DNA of 64,000 nucleotides from Homarus americanus (Eukaryota; Arthropoda; Malacostraca; Decapoda; Nephropidae). The notes below the pieces were generated by a model. That model saw nothing but the letters and a program-made list of their open reading frames with translations, was not told where the DNA came from and made no database searches. Below are positions 24,301 to 37,920 of the stretch, one piece after another. How positions within the stretch are numbered: position 1 is the stretch's first letter; each line of letters begins with the position of its first letter. A program made the translations under genes and the position numbers. The stretch covers positions 7,172,253-7,236,252 of the forward strand of contig NW_024726235.1 of NCBI RefSeq assembly GCF_018991925.1, in the 5' to 3' direction.

Positions 24301-26505
24301 AGGGGACAAAAAGGATATGAAATACTGTAACAGTAAATATATGCAAATACAGTACCTGTATGAGCTACAAATAGCCATCATCAGGACTAGTGTGTTAAAA
24401 AGACTATTAGATATAATGGAGAGGCAATTTAATTTTAAGGAAGCTTGTCCTTTTCCTCACCGGGAAAATATTAGAATATTCATCATAATACTATACTGTA
24501 GTGGAATGCCCTTTTCATTCTACATCAAAAGATAGGTTACCGATGTCCATATGATTCCAATGTACTTCCCAGATCTCAAGTTTATTCTAAATTACAAGAC
24601 TGCCCTCAGTTAAAACACACCAAACAAAAGTACAGAACTCGCAAAATAACTTACAAGAAATGGTTTGTTGCATTGTCGGGTAGCACATTCATCTTTATAA
24701 AATAGTGTTTGCACATATCATATATTGGCAATTCTACACCCACAATCACACCTGCTCTCTGAGCTGTAGGACACACTCCCTGAAGATAGACAAATTATAC
24801 GTTATACAGAACCTGTGACTACAATTAGCCTATTTGTCCATGCTGTATTACATCATGAAATTATTCTTCCTCTCAATACTCATGTAATTAGTGGTAGCTT
24901 AAGTGTATCTAGCAATTTACAGACATTATCACTTTCATAATGGAAGACCTACCCTCCATAAACCCTGTATGCCCTCCTGGTTATATATGCTGAGGAATGC
25001 TTGAGGAAGACTCTTCTCCTTGAATTCTGCACGTCCACTTTGTAATCGCACCTTAAGCACGTCTGTAGGGTTGGCCATGGAACTTGCCACCACTCCTGAT
25101 GATTATGTAAACATTGTATTCCACATACTGTACTCGTACAGGGCCACGGGGCATAATAATAAACAAATATAAAAATCTATTACAGTATAGTCTGCATTTA
25201 CGCGGTTTTTGTTTATGTGTTCGGTCATTTACGCGGTGCCTTGCCAGAATGAAAATGCTTTAATTAAGTGGTAAATTTGGTCATTTACGCGGCGAGCAGC
25301 TGGAGAGGTCCAGACCGCCGTGCCATTTTTTTACCCACGCGGTTCATTCTTGACCATACGAGGAAAGCAGAGCAAAGAGTGGTGCGCATTAGGCCGCTCT
25401 TACGTTATCGCTGACGTCATATGACGTATCGGACTGTGATTGGGCCACGCATCCTTACCTCCCTCCGCCGCTAACTGTGATTGGTCTAATGTAACATGAC
25501 GTGCTCTGCCACCAGAGGGTATAAGTCGCTGACCTAGCAGGGCCTGTCTCATTCTTCTCAGTCCGCATATACAGTTCTCTCTCGTGCCCGCAATTCCCCT
25601 CACAACGGCTTCTGCGGGACCCCCACCACCAGAGAAAAACATTGAATTTCCTGGACCAAGCCATGATAATGCGAAGGAAATCATCGAGTTGGGGGAGAAA
25701 ATTAAGCTCATCCTTGACAACGACCCAGACAAGCATTGGTATGAAGCGTCTAATAACCATCTGACGAAAGTTATGGAGCCGTATATCCAGATCTATCTCG
25801 ACAACATCAATGCTAGTCGTCAACGTAGTATTGAGGACTTCCTCGCCCGCAACCCACCACAACCACAGCCAGCCCAAGTCAGTGATAGTGATATTGACAG
25901 TGAGGATATGGACTTTGAGGGGTTTGTCTGGGAGGCCCTGCAATCCTCTGCGAGTAGTGAAAGTGATTCACCGGAGGGCAACTAATCTGCCCTCTGCCTT
26001 GGAACCAGCCGCCATCCACGTGTGCCGACCCATCTTTTCTTCTAACGTAAGAGTTAAAAAACCTAATATTATTGATATTTCTCTTAATTATTAATTGTGT
26101 GTGAATATCATCATAAAATTAAGATGTTATTTTTACTACAACGTACGCATTGTGTCGAAAAAAATGGAGTTTGGGGGTCGGCCCAGTCTCTATTTCAATT
26201 AATCCCATATGTTCTGTTATTTCATTTACGCGTTTCTCGTTTTACATGGGCCTCCACGGGTTCAATTGACCGCGTAAATGCAGACTATAATGTACTAGAT
26301 GGTAAGATTTTACCTACAAAGATACTCTCAATATGCTGGGTTCCAAATTGTCAAATTTGAGTACAGCATTGTAATTAATGTGGATTCATGACCCATGAAA
26401 AAAACATTACTTGTAGACTAACTCCATTTCCCTACCAGGCATGAACCAGTGACCCTTAGAACAGGAAGCAAGCACTATAATAAATGAACTGACACACTCC
26501 ATGTT

Positions 26506-26541
<36 letters not shown>

Positions 26542-29500
26542 ATGGATATGATCACAATCCAGAAACCTTGGCAATAAAGGGACTCGGGTCCTTCCTGTAG
26601 TCATGTATAGTCTCTAAAAAAAAAGTATTGTTAGCCATAGGTTTGATGTGATTGGAGTCTTTCCGAGCATTATTACTCAACCTGTTTCTGAACGGTTGGT
26701 AGTTCTACATCCGTGACCTTTGAGCATGAACGAGTACAGTATATACATTTTCGAACAATGTGAATCTCCTGAGGCTTCAGATCATATATTACACAAATTA
26801 GAGTGGATGTCATAAATGGACACCAATGCCCTGCCAGTCATCAAAGGATCTTACATTGGCTGGAGCGAGGAATTATCAGGGAGACATCGCAAGATGTGAA
26901 AGGTGCTATCATTGCCCTTCACAATGAGGGTATACGACTATACGTAACGCTGAGATGCCACAGTGAAATGAGATGAGCGAACCCAGAGCATCATGATGGG
27001 TTAGCAGGAGCAGATCCAAGGGGGGGGGGTGATCCTGAGGGTCCAGACCCCCCTTTTCATCAGAAAATTCCAATACTCAAACTTTTTGCAAAGTAAAAAG
27101 TAATTACTATTGAACTCAGAATATTTCCTAATATCAAGTGAACATGCCTTCAAAATAGCCACAAATGTCTTACAATTGGGGGGGGGTGGGGGGCTCTGTT
27201 TCTTTAAGTCCCTTGATATGAAACCTTATTTCAGTGTTAAACCAATGCAATTTGCCTATCAGTACTGTAACATGGTAGATCCTATGTAGACCAATATATT
27301 GTATATTGCTGCAGCTGTTCACTCTAACATCAAGTACTATTTGCTTCTTCTCTCTCCATAAATCAGACATATCGTGAACAACATGATTAGGCATATTGTG
27401 AAACCCTGTATAAATGAAACTTCATTACTACAATGAAAGAATGATGAAATGTCAGTTTTGAGGTCTGCCTCAGTTTCGGTTATAATGTTCTGAAACACTT
27501 CCAATTAATGTATATTTCAGTGTTACTGTAATCATCAGTTAGTGGCTTGTTTACATATGCCTTGCTTCTACTCAGCACGACAATGGATTTCATGCTATAC
27601 AGTACTGAAGTATTTAATATGCCACACAAAGACGACTCCCTCTCCCAATCCTACTCCGTTGCTGATATGGCAAGCAGGTGTACCAACATATGATGATGTA
27701 CTTTGTCTAATGACTGTCTAGTCACTCTAGTGTTTCAAATTGTAGCGATGGAAAATCTAATGATGCTTTTTTGTGGGACTTTTCATGCAATCATGTTTAC
27801 ATTATTTTTATATACAGGGTATAACCAAATTGCAATGTTTCTCAAAAGAACTTCCTAAAATTTACCTGCTGTGACTGCACAGAATACATTGATGCCGAGT
27901 CTTTCTTCATTGGGATTATTCACTAGCATCTGTTTGAGCGAATAGTAAATACCAAACTTGATAGTTCCATATGTTGCTTGACGTAGCACTGCTGGTGCAA
28001 TTCTGTAAAAAGAACATAGAACATAATTTTTTTATAAATATAATTCTTGTGAAAAATGAAATCCTGATGCACTGTATCTCACGAGTCCTTAAAATAAATT
28101 TTACAGTTTAGTTACCACCCTAGAAAACTTTTCCATCTATCTAAAGAGAGTTTCCTGATCTTCTTTTTGCCAAAACAGCAATAAACCAAAACATCAATGT
28201 ACTGTACCGTTACCCTATACATTATCATTAGGTGCTACTGGCTCCAAAAATATGCATTTACTGTCTTGGTCATCTACCACCTGCTCTATACACTTGTACA
28301 GTGGTCCCTCGGTTAACGAGATTTCGGTTAATGAGTTACCTTCCATAAGATTCTTAACTTCGGTTAACGAGCAATCCCTCGATTAACGAGTTTCTTACGA
28401 GCTGACCTGTACATGTTTTCGCTTGCATTTGGCGGTCCACCAGCTGTAGTATTAGTCCGCCAGTACAGTGATCGGTTCTAGGGCTTAAATTCCTTACCAT
28501 TTTAGTAAATATCAGGAAGTTTATACTATTCAATAATTTTAAAAGTTTAATATTAAATTTTTTAGTAATTTTAACAATTAATGAACATGCCATCCAGCCT
28601 GCCAACACACCATACAGGCGTCAGTCTTTGTGTCTTTTCAGTGGAGGTAACATCTTGCTTGAGACTCTTCAACTAAATGCTTTTTTCTGTGTTTGCAAAC
28701 AAATTATTGGTCATTTTGAAATTTATTTTACACATTGACAATATATAATGCAGTGCAGTGTTGATTTAAAGAACATAATCTTGAATTACACCAAGAGAAT
28801 TAAAATTTTATGGGTGAAATGGCACCTTGGGGTGACCTCTCTTCCACCCCAATGTCTTCTCTTCTCCTCCACCCCCATTCTAATTCCCATCATCATCATC
28901 CAGGAGCCTTCTACATACACACCTCAAAGTAAGTGTACTTTTCTACCTTTTTTGTTGAATTTAGGCAATTTTCGGTGAGCTGGAACCAATTACCCCAAAA
29001 CCCATTGAAACAATGGTTTCGGTTAACGAGTTTTTCGGTTAACGAGCAACCTTCTAGAATGGATTGTGCTCGTTAACCGAGGGACCACTGTACAGTATGT
29101 AGTCTGGTTTTACGCGGATATTTTTTTTATGGAGAAGGCCATTTACGCAGCACCGGTCAGAAGAGATAATTATTATTTACACAGTGAATTCCATCATGTA
29201 CGAGGCAAGCAGCAGGGCGAGGTGCTGGACGCTGACGTCAGACTCACGCCAGTGACGTCGCAGACTGTGATTGGGCCATGTATCCTTACCACCCACACAC
29301 CCCCTCCGTCGGGCACTGTGATTGGTCTAAGCATCCTTGCCAGCCCCGCTCTTCACAGCGTCAGTCTCACTGTCTCTGCGTTTATTCAATCGTGCCCAGG
29401 AACCAGTGCTTTATTTTTCTTTCTACACAATGGCTTCCGCTGGACCCCCACCACCCCCGAGAGGCCCTGAACTACCTGGCCCAAGCAGCGCCAAGCCCAG

Positions 29501-32500
29501 TCACTATTTCAATTAATCCCATAGGTTGTTATTTTATTTACGCGTTTCACTTTATACGCAGACCTCCATGGGTTTAATTAACCGCGTAAAACCAGACGAC
29601 AGTATACTGTATATATGTTGTGATAAAAATAAAATAAAAACTTCAATCTGCCACTCACCCAAAATAGAGAGCCCTAATTCCTTCCTCGTGGGATATCTTA
29701 AGGAGTGCATGGAGCATTCCCCGGTAGCGTTTTGTGATCACCTCCCCGGCATCACTTCGTCCACCTTGAATCTGGAGCCGAGTTTTGGTCGTGTCAATGG
29801 GAAAAGTCCCTGCAAAGAAGATTAGCTGTCGTTACACAGAGAAAACAATAAAGATTCAAATTGAAGATCAATAAAATATGAAATGTGTGATAACATGACT
29901 GCCCTCATTGTACAGCAAATTTGAAAAAGGGGACATATAACAAATTATAAAAATACCTGTACCGTATTGTGGAACAGACTTTGTCTAGTTATAATAAATA
30001 CCGTTATTGATAAATTGTTGTTTACATTACATCTACGTATTGAAGATAATCACGTCCAGTTTACTGTAATAAAAATATCTTCATTGACCCAAGAGCTACT
30101 ATGACACTCCTTGCAACAAGGCAATCTTGAAGATATTTAACTATCATCAGTAAAGACCTTCAACAGGCATTGGAATTTGGTGTTCTATATTTTCAAACAT
30201 CACCCTGATGGCAGCTGTTGGGTGAAATCATAATGGGATACCCCCTCCCTCACTACCATCAAACAGGTGTTATACCAGCTTAGAAATTACAGCAGAGACC
30301 AGGGAATACAGTACAGTACAGCTTTGGTAACTTGGAAGCCATCATGGACGTTGAAACCAAGTTTTACTGCTGGATGTCCTTCCCAATGCCAACCCACAGG
30401 GTGAGAACAAATGGCAAGGCATACTGACTTCAGACACCCGGGAACAGTTATCAAAATATCTGCTGCAATTTCCACCTGGACGATCGTCTGTTTTATATGG
30501 CTTATCCTTTTTAGTTCCATGATCAGGTTAGGTTAGGCCGGGTCGGGTCACGTTTGGCAAGGTTATGTAATCAATTCAAATGTTATGCTCCAGTAAAAGG
30601 TTTAGTCTTCCTGTGACCCTGACCTCTGACAAACTTCAATTAATCCACACTTTCTTGAGATGACACGTCCTCGTGCAACCTTTCTGAAATATCTGCATCG
30701 ATACAGAACAAAGATTTGACCTTAATTCAGCTGGGAGCCTCCACATACAATACAGCGAAACATAACACACAAATAATATACACATCCGTAAATGTTAATA
30801 CTCTCTTGAATTTCGGCAATTTCGATTGAAACTAAGAGTGCACTATAATAATAATAATGTTACCGTTATCATATAATGGATTTTACATTATCATTGTACT
30901 CAGGAAAGAACCACTATCGTTGTTAATTCGGCAAAAACTGTTATTGTGGGCAGCAAAGGTAATGTATTAAGAGAGGGGAGGGAAAGTTGGGTACGGGTTA
31001 GGTACTGCAGTGTGACGGTGGAGTAGCCTCATCTAAGCAGTCATCACATGGTCACTTACAGTAGGCTCCCCCAAAAATGAACACATGACTACTTCAAATT
31101 AATAATTCAGCTATTTCTTACTGCTAAACAATAAAACATCAGTGCATTTAACTCGAGTCTCTGATTAAATAACTTTTTAAAACGATATAAATATTGCTAA
31201 CTCATCCTTAAAATCAGATACAATAGTGGACAAAAATCATATTCCTACATGAAACGGTCATAGGAATTAAACGCTACGAATAACCTTAAGGGTGTCCACT
31301 GTGAACTGTATATGTTCTAATGCCGTACATAACCTCGCAAGTCAGGGATCAACAACGCTAAATTTGTTGGTAAATAATATCCCTAAAATTGCTTTATTAA
31401 GTTGTTAATGAAATTCGAATCTAGATTTTAAAGCACTACCATAACCGCTAGCACAAGTGGATATAAGCATTCAAATCTCACGAACATGTCATTCATTGTA
31501 CAGGAACTTTACGAAAACGAGGAAAAGTAGACCTCTACAATCACATCCGTTGAAGGTACTGGGGAACACTACCAGCAGTAGCACGGACAGTACACGTGCC
31601 TAGCCTTGTAACACTTCAAGGTCACGGAGCATCAGTATCTTCCACCCTCTGTTCTACGTGGGAACAATGAGACTGCTCTTTATTTCAAAGGTTAATTACA
31701 CCGTGTCATCTTCACACTTCAAAACCTTAAGAAAATTAAAACTGAACTCGAAGGCGCGGTGTCTCCAAGTTAGGGGTAAAAATGTGTGTGTAAAAAATTA
31801 GTCACTTCCTGCACCAGAAAAAACAACAGGTAAGCCGATAGGTACAAGTCGCGGGGCATTACAGTATACCTATACGGCTGGCTAACCTGTGAACCTTGGG
31901 TGTCGTATATCTGATCAATTTGCCGGTGTTATAACAAACACATCGCCGACATTTGAGAAACAGCTGTGAGAGGGCTTCCCGTGCACCCTAAACACTATAG
32001 TACTGTACTGCAAATGAATGTACGGTAAGTGAACCCGATCATTAACAAGACAAAGTTTATGTCATGGGCAATATATTTATCATTCTTATTCACTCATTTT
32101 ATTTACCTTTACTACTTTGGAGATCTTCAGCTAAATTAAAAGAAAACGAAGGTATAATGTTAAAATTCGTTGGTAAAATATACTGGGGTGTAATTCCTGT
32201 CTGTACTACCGGGAAGTACAGTACTTAAGTTATGGTGAGTTACGTTGGCCTTTACAACACTCGGTACTGAGCAGTTCTTAAAAGCACAAACCAAATTATC
32301 CTTAGTTACATCAGCACATATAAACAACCAAAAATATTAATTCTATAAATTCCCAGGACATAAATAGAAGGAAATTTTAAAGAATTTACCTTCGTTGTTT
32401 CAATGACTCCTGATTTTTACCGAAGACGAAAGTGAGGTCCATAGACATTACTGTCAGTTAAGTAGTGTGATTATAGCGTACAGCAGGAGACAACGTGGCC

Positions 32501-34639
32501 GTCGCTGTACTCTACCGCCTTCACCCCCCAATGTATTTTATTTACAGCTGGGAGTGCCTTGGGACTGAATCAGCGACCCAGAAAACAGGAAAATTCTGTA
32601 GAAACACCCTCAACCTATTTCAATTCTGAAAGCTCTTCAGACATAAAAGTGAGCTTTGTAAACAAAACACAGTTCCAAAAAGTCCTCATACCCAAAAGTG
32701 GTGACGACCAGGCCAAGACACGTGAGAAGTGGGGGTGTGCTTCCACGTGCAGGGGGTATGGCATTAACACGTGACCACTGCTAAAACCGCTCACAATATC
32801 GCAACGTCTTGGCACACGCCCATCGCCCCGCCAATGCCTTATTCCCTTTACGAAACTTCTCAGGGGGTCAGCCAGAGGTGGCAGGGACATTTTTTTGTCC
32901 ACATCTACAATAATTTAAAATCTTTAAAATCTAATCGCTTGGATAGATCGATCCTTATCGTGTGCTGGAACACACCTAAAAGTTTACCGTCTGACCTCGG
33001 TAACATCCACTGCACTAGATTCGTTGTGAAGTGTCGCAACTAGATCTGTCTGAACGCATTCTACTAACTGGCAACACGGCCGCCCCACCACTGACAGTAT
33101 ACTTTAATAATTTCCTTGACTGAAAATTAGTAGGAATGTCTTCCCAAGTTTTCAAATTATATTTGTCATATTAAAAGTATTAAAAATTATTGCTCTTCTT
33201 TAGCTCAATTGTTAACAATCTGATATGAAAACCAAAAAAGTCAGACAATATATACAATATTATTATATAAGAGCACAAAGACTGCAACACCCACCCTGAC
33301 AAGCAATCGTTTCTTGCAAAATATTACCTTTCACTGTCACCTTGACCTTGAAAACTGTATAACTTTTAAACCTCTTGCACTGTGTTAATGATAAACAGTG
33401 GAACCCACACACGAAACAAAAGTAGAATCACCCGAAGGTTAGGTTAGCGGAAAGGAGGTTAATCTTAGGCCAAATAAGCTAGGGGCCTAATCTTCTGGTG
33501 ATCTCCCTTACACTGGCTACTGCAACAAGAAGGGATGCCAATAAAAATGAACACCTCGCTAAGTACAGTACGAGAACAAAATAACTACAGAAAATACTTC
33601 CTTCACGGTCGGGAATTAACCAGAAGCCAACAAAGTGTACAAAGTGAGAATACCGCCACCCACAACACGCTCACGTGAGACAAGTGTGGCTCTGACACGA
33701 CATAAACAAGATGACCTGCCAAACCAATGTTGAACTATTGCCAAGTTAACGCCGCAGTGAGGATTTTGACGCTAGGCGACGACTTTTAAAGAGAGTTTAA
33801 GATAGAAATAATACACGAGTCGACATGAGGGAAAGCTTATTTACATCAACACGCAAAATACAACTGTATCTGCAAAACTGTGGCACGAACTTCCAGCCCA
33901 GGATATAAAGCGAGTGCCGACACTGTTCATCCGAGTGCCCACAAACCAAACACTATTACCGGGAATGTTTTACTACCCTAGCTCTCCAATATACAGCCAA
34001 TTAGCAGTGCGACCACTGCTAGCCTGCCCTCAAGTTTCCCAGATACAAGTACACGACGCCTGGATCGGTGTGCCAGCCAAACCTGCTCTACCTGCACTTG
34101 TCCGCCACTCCAAGCCAAACCTGTCACTTACCAGCACCACACCAGAGCATTGTTGCCTTACTCTAGTATTTTTGGTTTTCTTCTTTCTTAGGAACTATTG
34201 TTGGGTCGGATGGGTACTGTATAATGAAGATCAATCGAACTGATATTAACATCCCCCTCTCCCTTTCTCTCTTTAAGTGGCTCGTATAAACCTCTTTCTC
34301 TTTCACACGCACGCTCGTGGTCATTTACTTTCACTCAAAAAAAAACATGACGCGACTCGGCTGCTTGTAAAGTTAAGAATCGGGCTATTTTGACTATAAA
34401 CACACCTGGTACAATCTTAATTTACTATCTAACTTAAAATCCGTCAGCTACTCTTACCAGGAAACTTCAATAACTAAAGAAAAAACTATCAACAAGATGA
34501 CCGATAAGTTTGGAAGGGTTAAGTCATATTACAATAACTCGCACACTATCTGCTATTTGGGGAAACCCACAATTTCCCTCAGAATGTAGATAACAAGTGT
34601 TTATGGGGGTCATATTATGGGTTTAAAGTTGGCTCGATA

Positions 34640-34686
<47 letters not shown>

Positions 34687-34712
34687 TGTGTGTGAGTGTG
34701 TGTGAGAGTGTG

Positions 34713-34749
<37 letters not shown>

Positions 34750-35703
34750 ATCTGTCCTTTTAACTTTAAGCCAAGAATTCCTCCAATCCTTAAATTTTAG
34801 TTTAAGCACGGTTTCAGGGATAACAATCTTTAGGCCCACATATACTATAAATATATCTACACACACAAACACACAGTCTCTCTCTCACTTACACAGCTAC
34901 ACACACAAGTTCCCAAAACAGTAACACGCCCAGTCTGAACCGCCCATGGACTCGTGTTACTTTCGCGGGAGTTGTGAGCGAAGGTTTTCTGTACATAGAC
35001 GAAAACCAGTGTAGACGTCAACAACTTAGGCTTTAGGGGAAATGGTAAAACATATATACATGACTTACCTGATAAACTACAAAACGCAGTTGTATTGACA
35101 AACAGTTCAGTGATCAGTTTAAAATCCCCCACCATATTCTTGCACCACTGAAATGTAAACTTTAATGACCTTCAGTAATAACAACAGGAGTGGTGATACG
35201 TTACTATTATCACAACAACGGGTAAAGTTGTGGACATAATTCCCCGAGACACACTTGACAATCTGAGGCGTTTATTGAAGTGACGTGTGACTGAGGGAGA
35301 CTGGATTTTAAGATTAATAATTGGCATTGTGTTGTGTTAATCTGACAAAAAAAACATACCATTAGAGGCAACGTTCACCAGGTGTAAACCAATCACACAT
35401 TATGACCCCACTGGTAGATGCCCTGTACTAGTTGGTATGGAGGAGATTGGGGTTACAACTGTACTGTACATCAATAATAAGCGTGTATAATTCTTCGACC
35501 ATTGTTCCATTACTACGTAAATTAATAGTTAAAAATATATAAAAATAAAGATAAATAAATTGACAAACACGTATGCAAGTTTATGCACAAGGAAGTAATG
35601 AAAATTTTTTACAGAGCCATAACCGGGAGATGTTCCAGGGTTTCACCGCCATTAGGAGCTGGTACGAATAAATACTGTCATTAAGTGTGTGAGAGAGTGA
35701 GAG

Positions 35704-35738
<35 letters not shown>

Positions 35739-36653
35739 ACTAATCACTCATTGTGTGGAGACTGATAACAAAGATACAAGTTTCCTCACTGTTTTAAGTG
35801 GGAGTGACGTCTAAATTGCAAAGTATAGCCACTGATAAAAACACGATTACCAGTGGCTTTGTCTAATGGGGACGTTACAGAAAGAAAACAAATGTCAATG
35901 AAGAAATATGGGGTGAGGTTCTTGACTGACCACGACCAGTCCAGCACCTGCCCACCTCCCAAGCTTTCTCACCACATCTGCGTCATCACTAATATTTTCA
36001 TCTCGCTCTCCTAATCTGCTCACTGTAATTATTCACACCTCACCATCCACTGGTAATGGAACGCCACGATTTCAGTGGTCTAAATATAGGAAACGCCTCA
36101 CCACCTCCCTCGCCCACCCAGGCACGCAAAATGACACACACGGATATAAGCCACACAACCAAATGAGGAAAACGCTCAGTGACGTTGAGTTAGATGGTCG
36201 TAAGATCTATAGTACATTCCTCTCGTGTTTATTTTGTTCTACATGTTCGCAGACTAAAACTGGGCAGGCCACCGACCTTACGTCGTGGCTGGTTCTGTCA
36301 ACACAGTACGATGACGAATCTATAAGTCTGACGCGGCTGCTTGCATCTTCAATGACTCCCTCTCCTCCTCCAGTCATGTCTGCGTGACACAAGCAGGAGC
36401 CCGGCAATAAATATTCAACAAAGAAAAGGGTGTTTGCGTCTTTCATCATCAGTGGCTCGCTATGTACAAAACTGACAAAGAATGTCAGAATAAAAAAAGT
36501 AGGTCCTGAGAAATTTAAATACTCGGGGTACTAAGACTAATTAGCCCTTAGGAGACCTTCACTTTATAACTTGACGAGACAGACGAACGATTAGATATGA
36601 CTACTCCTTGAGCTGCTACCTCATAACAACGATTAGATATAACAACTACAGTA

Positions 36654-36727
<74 letters not shown>

Positions 36728-37879
36728 TAATGGTTTATTGAAAAAGTTTGTAGCCCGAAGGCTGAAAATATACATTGGACATGAATGACTTATTACATAC
36801 ATTGGTGGTTTAACAAAAGCCTTCATTAGAGAAAGGTGAAGGAACACAGTGAACATACAGATTAATGTTTACACACGTAGATCATGTGAGCTGAGGTGTT
36901 GAACAGCAGACACGTAGTGTAGTAACTCCCTCACAGGTGGTGTTTTGAGGAACTTGACGTGGTGTAGTAATTCCCTCAGAGATGGTGTTACGAGGGGCCT
37001 GATGATGTAGTAGTTCCCTCACAGATAGTGTATGAGGGGCCTGATGAAGTAGTAATTCCCCCACAGATGGTGTTATGAGGGGCCTGATGATGTAGTAGTT
37101 CCCTCACAGATGGTGTTATGAAGGGCCTGATGTGGTGTAGTACATTCACCCTACATGACACCGAACAACGGAAAACCACCATCAAATCCATAACTAAACA
37201 CAAACTATTGAAACCGTCACCATGAAAATATTTTAGAAATTATTCCAACCATACGTCACGTGCTGTATATAAAGGAGTACTGCACAGCACACATGGGTGG
37301 CTACTGCTGCACATCCTCCCCACGCACGCATGATCTATACATATACTTATCATCCATCCCCTCCCTGTACACAAACGAGGAAGGGAACTCACCCTGTCCT
37401 CCATCTCGGTATTACCCAGTTACTTTACCGATATTCTGGACAATATTAGATACTGTTTATAAATACACAATGGAATGTTATGTGATTATATGCGACGCAA
37501 TTCCTGACCAAGTGATAAAAAAAGTTCTTTACTGAGCGCAATTTCGTAATCTATTTATCGATTATTTGAATATTTATACCTCTACATCTCTCCAATAACC
37601 GTGGTTCAGGAGTCTCACCTGTGAAGGCCAGTGACATGACAAGCATACAGCATTTCACTTACCAGTCAGTACAATATGTTACCTTGAGGAATCAACGTCA
37701 ATACTTAAGGTACAAGGAAGGTTGAGCATTCATTATCAACTGTTTTACATACCACTGCTACAAGCACACTCAGCCAAGAACAATTTGCCAAGCCTTTAAA
37801 GAATAACTAAAATAGATGAATCAATAGTTGCAGAGTTCCACGCGTTCCTCGGTTCACCTTATGTTGAGAGAAAGTAAGA

Positions 37880-37920
<41 letters not shown>

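Larger units (their letters stand above)
32450..36650. other. Intron 1: microsatellites, no gene recognised
   Basis: Contains long imperfect (GT)n at 34641-34746 and (GT)n at 35707-35738. A 109-codon frame at 33914-34243 is not recognised and has no supporting signals. Confidence 0.5.

Noticed and set aside
26418..26490. tRNA gene or tRNA-derived SINE (minus-strand GGTTCATGCC resembles a B box)
   Set aside because: No convincing A box at the right distance and no cloverleaf pairing that I could build by eye.
32390..32448. Start exon of the carrier protein
   Set aside because: Its phase 2 exit does not fit exon 2 (phase 1), whereas the exon at 56606-56685 fits in phase and gives the conserved [10 protein letters not shown] sequence.
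33914..34243. 109-codon plus-strand frame
   Set aside because: No family resemblance, no promoter or splice support; consistent with chance in an intron.
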